DNA from: Lentzea indica
GTDB taxonomy: Bacteria > Actinomycetota > Actinomycetes > Mycobacteriales > Pseudonocardiaceae
DNA length: 40,560 nt
NCBI RefSeq assembly: GCF_012184385.1
Contig: NZ_VSRL01000058.1
Location: forward strand, 1-40,560
Reading direction: 5' to 3'
A program made the position numbers and the translations under genes. This document shows, piece after piece, positions 21,956 to 29,500 of the stretch; positions within the stretch are counted from its first letter, which is position 1; every line of letters starts with the position of its first letter. Under the pieces are notes generated by a model. That model worked only from the letters and a program-made list of their open reading frames with translations. It was not told the origin of the DNA and did no database searches.

Positions 21956-22669
21956 TCACTCACCCAGCAAAGGCACGAGCCGCGACACGGTTTCCGGCAA
22001 GCGCCCCAGGAACCGCTTCTCGACAAAGATGTCCTTCTGACCGCTGTTGCAATCGCTCTCCAAGACGCTCAGCGGCGGGTTCGCGTCCATCTTCAGCTCG
22101 TCCTCCGGCCAGGACGCGACTTCAGCGCGCGCCCTTTCCAGTACCTGGGCGGCGTCGCGCACCAGCAGGTACTCGTCGCCGATGGGAAGGCGCTGCAGAT
22201 CGAGATCTATGCCGCCGCGGAACGAAACACCCTCCAGCCGGGCTCCGGTGAGGTCGTTGCCCCTGTACTCGTTTCGCGTCCGTCCGAGACGCTCGTTGTC
22301 CCATGGTGTCGCGCTGAACGTGACGTCGCGGAGGAGACCGGAGAACACGCAGTCCACGAACTCGGCCTCGTGACACATCATCTTCTCGATCTTGACGTTG
22401 CGGAAGGAACAGTTCACGAACGACGCACGGCCCGGAATCAGCTGTTTCAGGTGAGCGCCGTCGAAGACACAGTCGATGTAGAAGCTCGGCTCGAAGCCTC
22501 CACCCAAACCTCCGCCGCGCACCTTTGCTTTGCGGAAGTCGCAGCGCACGAGCCTGCTTCCGTTGGCGACGGATATCTGGTCGAGGCGGCGACCGGACAA
22601 GTCGGCGTCCTCCAGCGTCACGCCGTGCAGGAGAAGCCTTTCGTCCGGTCGCCCCGATCGAGCGCTCAT
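21956..22669 (-). CDS. Pentapeptide-like repeat protein
   Basis: This 237-aa protein begins DERLLLHGVTLEDADLSGRR, then LVRCDFRKAKVRGG, YIDCVFDGAHLKQ, FVNCSFRNVKIEK, FVDCVFSGLLRDVTF and YRGNDLTGARLEGVSFRGG. The recurrent [x-x-C/D-F-x] and A-x-L-x-G units are degenerate pentapeptide repeats that should build a right-handed quadrilateral beta-helix. A C-terminal helical cap follows (DEYLLVRDAAQVLERARAEV). ATG 22669 with GGAGG just upstream is preferred; the longer open frame to 22858 lacks conserved sequence. In relatives such proteins act as structural or protein-binding partners, and a few mimic DNA; this one has no assigned target. It is monocistronic, between the GmrSD-type gene and the tRNA-Ala relic. 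Confidence 0.75.
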   Translation of the reverse strand: MSARSGRPDERLLLHGVTLEDADLSGRRLDQISVANGSRLVRCDFRKAKVRGGGLGGGFEPSFYIDCVFDGAHLKQLIPGRASFVNCSFRNVKIEKMMCHEAEFVDCVFSGLLRDVTFSATPWDNERLGRTRNEYRGNDLTGARLEGVSFRGGIDLDLQRLPIGDEYLLVRDAAQVLERARAEVASWPEDELKMDANPPLSVLESDCNSGQKDIFVEKRFLGRLPETVSRLVPLLGE

Positions 22670-22968
22670 CCGCCTCCGATCCCCTTGCCGTACGTGTTGC
22701 TGCGTCCGCCGATGCTCGGCAACCTGCCGGGCCCAGTGTAGAGGACGTACATCGAGCTTCTGCAGGCTCCCTTTTCCGCCAGTGCGACGAGAAACCTTTT
22801 CTCGTGGTGAGTTCGACAGTGACGCCGTTATAGGTATCTTTGTATTTTTCGTGGACAACCACTCGACCGGGCGATCGGATCTGGAGCAAACGCGTGACCC
22901 TATTTCGCCGGGTTTGGGACCGTGCTCCAGTTGGCGACACCACTGTCCACTTGAGACAGAAAAGCAAG
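22670..22968. other. Upstream region of the pentapeptide-like gene, no clear gene
   Basis: This is comparatively AT-rich around 22828-22860 on the leftward strand, which is the likely promoter zone for the pentapeptide-like gene. A leftward frame here contains YKDTYNGVTVELTTRKG, which looks protein-like, but it has no start with a ribosome site and no family I recognise. It may be debris left by insertions near the tRNA-Ala half site. Confidence 0.35.
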
Positions 22969-23007
22969 ATCGCCCGCCAACCGCATATTTGCAGGTCAGC
23001 AGGCGAT
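22969..23007 (-). terminator. Terminator of the half tRNA-Ala
   Basis: Read leftward, ATCGCCTGCTGACC pairs with GGTTGGCGGGCGAT over 14 positions (with G-T wobbles) around an 11-nt loop, followed by CTTGCTTTTCTG. It begins 22 bases after the 3' end of the tRNA-Ala fragment, which is where a tRNA terminator should be. It implies the fragment brought or kept its native downstream DNA. It can also terminate the immunity gene transcript. Confidence 0.75.
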
Positions 23008-23028
23008 TCGCATGCTATGTTGAATTGC

Positions 23029-23069
23029 GGAGCTGAGGGGACTCGAACCCCTGACCCTCACACTGCCAG
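23029..23069 (-). tRNA. 3' half of tRNA-Ala(GGC), att-site relic
   Basis: The leftward strand reads CTGGCAG (anticodon loop with GGC), the 3' anticodon stem TGTGA, variable loop, T-arm AGGGGTTCGAGTCCCCT with a perfect 5-bp stem, and acceptor strand CAGCTCC. No matching D-arm or 5' acceptor strand follows at 23070 onward, so only the half from anticodon loop to 3' end is present, as in the left tRNA-Pro copy. It lies 23 bp downstream of the immunity gene. It is a fragment, not a functional tRNA. Confidence 0.75.
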
Positions 23070-23092
23070 TTGGTCGTCACCGTCTGGGAATT

Positions 23093-23503
23093 TCATCTGC
23101 CGTGACACTCACGCAGCAACCTCGCTGCCGCATCGCTTTTCAACGTCGGCAGGAGCTTGCGGAGTGCTGCGGCTTGAGAATCCAAGGCCTTCTCCAGGGC
23201 ATGCAACGTTCCGGCTGACCAAACCACGTGTTGTGCAGGACCAAGACCCGCATGCACGTACAGGCACGACAGTCTGGCCCTGGCAGTGAACCCCTCGCCG
23301 ATCTCACTGTTGACCAAAGTCACCGCTTGCCGATTTCGTTCAGTATGAACCACCCTGACGGTGAGATTCGGCGCGTGGTACGCGAGGCCACCATCGTACT
23401 CCTCCGGCCCCATAAATCCTTCCTGGTCGACGAGAAACCGGAAGCGTTGCTTGACTTCATCTCCAAACGCCCGAGCAACGGTCGATGATCGCTTAGCGCC
23501 CAC
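23093..23503 (-). CDS. Probable immunity protein for the RHS toxin
   Basis: This 136-aa soluble protein begins at GTG 23503, overlapping the RHS gene end by 11 nt, in the position and size expected for the cognate immunity protein of a polymorphic toxin. Visible features are an N-terminal helix (STVARAFGDEVKQRFRFLV), a central beta-rich part (NLTVRVVHTERNRQAVTLVN, ARARLSCLYVHAG) and a C-terminal helix (ALEKALDSQAAALRKLLPTL). I do not recognise the family. The role is inferred from coupling to the toxin reading frame; it would bind the C-terminal toxin and protect the producing cell and its kin. The tRNA-Ala half site follows 23 bp downstream. Confidence 0.75.
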   Translation of the reverse strand: MGAKRSSTVARAFGDEVKQRFRFLVDQEGFMGPEEYDGGLAYHAPNLTVRVVHTERNRQAVTLVNSEIGEGFTARARLSCLYVHAGLGPAQHVVWSAGTLHALEKALDSQAAALRKLLPTLKSDAAARLLRECHGR

Positions 23504-26500
23504 TTCTCACCGCCACCCAATAGTCGCCCCGCGCCTCAAAACCAAAGCCGCGCTCCAACAGATACGTTAGCTCACGTTTGTATACTTTGCCACCGTCGTA
23601 CTGCCGCGCGAACGGGTTATCGAGGAGTCGGATCTCACCGCCCCCGGCAATGGCGTCGTCGAGGAACTCCTTGTTCCTGCGCCAATACCACCTGCCGGTG
23701 CCCTTCATCGGAAGTTGCAGCGTGCTGTAACCCGGCTTCCCTGCGAACCCTTCCACGCTTGCTTGACGGCCGAGGATGGTGATGTCTTTGGCCGCCGCCG
23801 ACGCTGCCGGTTCAACAGCCGCGGCACCTGGCTCGGCGACAACACCCCCGCCGCGACCAGTCAGCCTGCCGATGAGACCTCCGAGGAGCTTGCTGGCAGC
23901 GATGCCCAGCACCGCGCCAACAGCCCCGGTGACCGCGCCTTCCGCGCCGGCCTGAACTGGATCAGCTCCGGTCTCGGCTGCGCCGATGGCTTCAACGCCA
24001 CCTGTGGCGGCGGCGCCACAGGCAACAGCGGCGACACCGGCTGTCGCGATACCGCACGCCGCGCCGGCGAGCGTGGCTCGAACGACGTGACAGATGGTTT
24101 CACAGGGTGCCTTGTGATAGCCGGGGATCGGCTTGAGCACCCACTCCATTCCGGCGTGCGGCCGGCCTTCGGAGTCGAACATCCTGTTCCAGCCGTCGCG
24201 GCTGTATTCGGCTCCCTGCGGGAGCGCTGAAGCGTCGACGGACCAGTCTCCGTTGGCGTTGACCGTGCTCGGGTACTGAGCCATGTGCTCCCCGACCCAG
24301 CCCTTGCCGTCGTTGCAGCCGTCGCACCAGTGGCCGTCGACCTCGATGCCGGTGATCGGGTTGCCGCCGGTGAAGGCGTAGCGGTTGCCGGTCCACGGGT
24401 TGGTCCCGAGGTTCATGTCGGCGAGCGCGCCGTTGTACATGTCCCTGGTCATGAACCGGTTGAGGCCGGGGTTGTAGTCGCGGAAGCCCATGTCGTACGA
24501 GCCGGACGACGGGTCGAAGCGCTTGCCGTTGTAGCGGTAGAAGTTGAACGGCTGCTTGCCCGGCTGCTGCACGTCCGGCTTGTCGATGCCGGTGAACGCC
24601 TCGGTGTCGTCCTTGCCGTAGGCGGTGTAGCCGTAGGTGGCGCGGGTGTCGCCGTTGTCCTTGGTCAGGGTTTCGACGTCGGTGTGTGGGTTGTAGCCGT
24701 AGTAGGAGTCCTCGGCCACCTCGGGGCCACCACCGTCGGTGTCCTTCTTGATCTGCGCCAGACGCCGTCCGAACGCGTCGTACTGGTAGGTGCGCTGCAG
24801 TTGGCCTGCGATCGTTTCGGAGACGACCTTGTCAGTGAGGCCGAGGTAGGCGAAGTCGGTGGTCTTGCTGTCCTCGGTTTTCGCTGTGGTGCGGTCGAGC
24901 GGGTCGTAGGCGTAGGTGGTGGTCTTCAGCCCGCCGCCGTCTGCCTGCTTGCGGTGCTCGACCGTGCGGTCGAACCCGTCGTACTTGTACGACTCGATGG
25001 TCTGCCCGGTTGCGGTCACCGTGTCCAGGCGACCGAACGGGTCGTAGTTGTAGGACGCGGTCACGCCCGATACCGAGCTGGAGAGCAGCCGGTTGCGGTC
25101 GTAGTTGAACGCCGTGGTCTTGCCGTCCACAGTGGACGACGTGACGTTGTTGTTGGCGTCGTGGACGTAGTCCTCGGTCTTCAGCACAGTGCCCGCGGCC
25201 GACTTCTTGGTGACCTTGCGGATCCGGTCCAGCGGGTCGAAGTCGTACTCCCGCACCTCGTCGAGATACGCCGAGGCGTTGTCCGCGTTCTGGATCTTCG
25301 AGGCGTCCTTGATCCGGTGACCGTTGGCGTTGTAGTCCAGGAAGTGCTGGGCCACCAGAGCGCCACCGGACTTCGACTCGACCTGCGACGCCAGTGCCCC
25401 GTCCTGGTGGTAGCCGTAGACCGTCTTGTTGCCGTTGGACTTGGTCTCCTCCCGCACCTGACCGCGGTCGGTGTAGGTGTAGGAGGTGATCTTCGGCTGC
25501 CCGCCGGTCTCGGTGTTGGTGACCCTCTCCGCCAGGTCACGAAGGTCGTAGTCGAACACCGAAGTCTGCTTGTCATGACCACGCGTGAGCGGGGAACCGT
25601 TCTCGTTGTAGGAGAACGTGGTCGTGCCCGTGACCACCGACGCCAGCTTCTCCTCGACCTTGGTCAGCTGGTTCAGGCCGTTGTAGGTCAACGCGTACGC
25701 GTCGACCTTCGCACCGGGCGAGGAGTCGGTGAGCGCGGTCAGGTTGCCGTTGGCGTCGTAGGACTGGCCGAACGTCTTGGACTCGTTGTCCGGGTCGGCG
25801 GCGTTGTTCCGCACCAGCTTCACGGCGTCGGCCAGGACTGTGCCGTCGGCGTTGTCGGACACTGCGATCGTCGCGGCGGTGCCCGCGGTGAAGGCGAAGC
25901 TGCCGATGCTGACCCACTCACCGCCGCGCTGCGTCTGGTTTACCGGCACGGTGGAGGTGGCGGCACCGGTCTCGACCTTGTACGGGGCGTTCGTCGCCGT
26001 ACCAGCCACACCGGACGGGTACTTGACGAACACCTCGTAGCTGCCGTCCTGCGGGATCACCGGCTTCCACGTGAACGTGGTTGCCCCGGTGCCGCGGGCG
26101 GTGGAGCGGTAGTCGTAGCCCTGGAAGCCCTGGCCTGTCGAGGACGTGGTCCAGTTGCCGGCGAGTTCGATGTAGCCGGTGTCGGAGTTGTCGGTCAGCG
26201 CGACGTGGAGACCTACCGGGACACCACTGTCCGAACGGGACTTGAGCTTGCCGTCCGGGAAGTAGTCCCAGATCATCGTCCGGCCTGACGACCCGCCAGC
26301 GCTGGTCAGTGTGCGCGAGGCCTGCTGGCCAAGTGGGGTGTAGTCGTAGGTGGTGACGATGTCCCACGGGTCCGTGGAGTTGCGGACCCAGCCGTTGTCG
26401 AAGTAGGAGTACTTGCTGATGTTGCGGATCGTCTGGCCCTGCGACGGCGGGGCGCTGACCTCCTGGATCCGGCCCACCGGGTCGTAGGTGTAGGTCGTTT

Positions 26501-29500
26501 TCTCCGGTGTCTTGTACTGCACGTCGTCCTTGTCGAACGGCGTGAGCTTCTCGATCGGCCGGTTCAGCTTGTCGTACGCCGTCTGCGCGACGAAGTCGTC
26601 CGCGTCGTCGGTGGTCTCCACACCGCGCGGGGTGATGACACGGGTCTGGTTGCCGGCCTCGTCGTACTCGAACTTCGTCACCCTGGTGACGCCGGTCTTG
26701 TGCGGGACCTGTGCCTCCACCAGCGCCGACCGCTCGTCATAGATCAGCGTGGTGGTGTTGTTCTCCTTGTCGCGCTTGGAGGTGACGTTGCCGTCGCGGT
26801 CGTAGCCGACGTGCTCGATCTTGCCCGCGGCGTCGATGGTGTCGACCGTGCGGTGGTTGAGGTCGTAGGTGAACTTGGTGGCGTAGTCGGTGGTGTCCGC
26901 GGTCGCGTTCTTGCGCGGGTCCACCACGGTGACGACGTTGCCGACCCGGTCGTACTCGTAGGTGATCTTCTTGTTGTCCGCGTTGGTGGTCGCGGTCAGC
27001 TGGTAGATCTCGTTGTAGTCGTACCGGGTGACGTAGTCGTTGGGATCACTCGGGGTGAGGTTGCCCAGCGGCTGGGTCTCGGTCTTGAGGTTGCCGACCT
27101 TGTCGTAGGTGAGGCTGGTCGTGCGCTCCGGCCCGGTCGGCGTGTCCTTCGGCGCCGTGGTCGAGGCGACCTGGTCGGCGTTGTCGTACACGGCCGTGGA
27201 CACCGCACCGTTGGGGGCGGTCGCTTGGGTGATGTTGTCGTTGGCGTCGTACACGGGCGCCGGGGTGGTGATGAACTGGCCCGCCGCCTGGTCCTTCGGC
27301 GTCTTCTGGTCGAGCGGGCGGCCGAAGACGTCGTAGTTGACCGTCGTGGTCTTGCCCAGCGCATCAGTTGAGGTGAGGACGTTGCCGCGCACGTCGTAGA
27401 CGATGTTGGTCTCGTTGTTGTACGCGTCCTTCGTCTTCTTCGGGAAGCCGACCGCGTCGAAGTCGGAGAACGTGGTGGTGTTCTCGTTGGCGTCTGTGGA
27501 CGTCTGCAGCTGCCCGAACTGGTCATAGGTGTAGACAGACTTGTAGTCGTCCGGCGACGGCGTCGGCACACCCTTCGGGTCGGTGACCGAGGTCAGGTTG
27601 CCCTTGGTGTCATACCCGAATGCCCACGTGCGGCCCTCCGGCGAAGTCTTCGAACCGAGCTCCGCGACATAGCCGTTGAGCGACGTCTGGTAGGTCAGCG
27701 TTGTGGCCGGCCAGGTGTTCGCCACCGCCTCGGCATCCCGGACGGAGGTCGGGTAGCCGGTCTTCGGGTCGTAAGTCCAGGTCGAGACGGCGCCGTTGTC
27801 CTCGGTCAGCTTGGTGACGTTGTTGTCGGCGTCCCACTCCAGCGCCGTGGTCTGACTCTTGGCGTTGGTCGTGCGCAGCGGGCGGCCATAGCCGTCGAGC
27901 CGGTACTTGGTCTGGCGGTTCTCCGCGTCGGTGATGGTCGATTCCATCTCCGAGCCGGTGGAGCCGTCCGGGTCGGCGTAGGCGAAGGTCGTGGTGTAGT
28001 TCAGGCGATCGGTGATCGTCTGCAGCTTCCACTTGTCCTTCGGGTCGACCGGCGCGGTGTAGTACGCGAGGCCGGTGTCGTGGTTGCGCGGATCGGTGAC
28101 CTTGACGAGCTTGACGTTCTTGTTGCCCTGTGTCGCGTCATAGGTGAACTTGAACGTCTTCGCCAAGGATGTTCCCGATCCGTCCACAAAGGACGTCAGC
28201 AAGCCCTTGTCGTCATAGGAGAACGTGATCGTACGACCCGAGATGTCCTTGATCGACTTGACGTTGTCGATGATCTTCGGGTTGGTCGTGTCCGCCTTGG
28301 TCCAGTAGTCCAGCGTCAGCGTCTGCCGACCGGCCGGATCGGTGACATAGGCGAGGAACTTGCGCGGCTGGTTGTTCGACTTGCGCTCGATGTAGGTGAA
28401 CCGCTGCTCGTTGCCGTTCTTGTCCCGGACCGCGGTGAGCCAGCCCTCGTCGTCGAACAGGAACTCGGTGCGGTCAGGGCGGGTCATCTTCCAGCGCCGC
28501 GACTTCTCCGCCGCCCCATCCCGCTGCACGTACAGATGCACACCCGCCGGCTTGTCGTAGGTCCACTGCGCCGGGTCCGTGCTGTTGTGCTTGTTGAGCT
28601 CGAAGGAGTGCGACGTGCCGTCGCCATCCGGCAGCGTGATCCGCGACGGGTAATCCTGTCCCTTCGGGTGCAACTCCAGATACGCCCCCAACCGCGTCAG
28701 CCCGGACGCCGCGAGTGACCAGCCCTGGCCCAGCGAGGTCGCCGAGGTGTCCATGCTGTTGTAGGTCAACCTGGTGAACGTGTTCAATCCACGGCCGGGG
28801 TTGGTGAACGCGTCGTAGGACCAGACCGTGTTGCCCGCGAACTGGTTCACCAGCACGTTCGAGCCGGCACCGGTCGACTTCCCGGCGTAGGAGTAGAACT
28901 TCTCCAACCCCAGCTGGTCCGAGGTCGGGTCCTCGACCGTCACGTTCTGCGGCAGCGCCGGAATCCCACCCGTCGCCGACAGCCACGTGCCCGCGGTCTT
29001 GTTGCGCAGATCCCAGTTCAGCACGAACTGCTCACGCTTGTTGCCGGCCTCGGACTGGATCGGCGTCTTGACCCGAGCTTGCACGGTGACGCTGCCGCCG
29101 GGCGGCACGTCCGCGGGGAGGGCGGTCTCGAGGCGGTTGCCGCCGGTCGTGACATCGGTGCCGTCGGGCAGGTTCCACCGGTACGAGACGACCTGGTCTG
29201 CGGCACGCCACGTCGACGTGGTCGAGTTCGTGACGGTGACCGGAATCGTGTACTCGTCGCCGGGGATCATCCGGATGGACGGGGTGTCCGGCGCGAAGTA
29301 AGTCATCTCCGCGGTCGGCTGCGTGTAGGTGACCGTCAGCTTGGGCCGCAGGTGCGGCTCCGCGGCCTCGTCGGACAGGAACAGCACCCGCTGCGTCGGG
29401 CCGGCTTCGTCGCGCAGCTTGACCTCGTAGCCGTAGTTGGTGGCCGGGTTGTCCACCCAGCCCTGCGCGGTAGCCGTGAGGTCCCAGATGTGCCGGTTCG

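Noticed and set aside
24285-26288. Long plus-strand open frame (667 codons), Val/Gly/Arg-rich
   Set aside because: It is antisense to the RHS gene and its composition is that of the complement of Tyr-Asp repeat codons; no domain or ribosome site.
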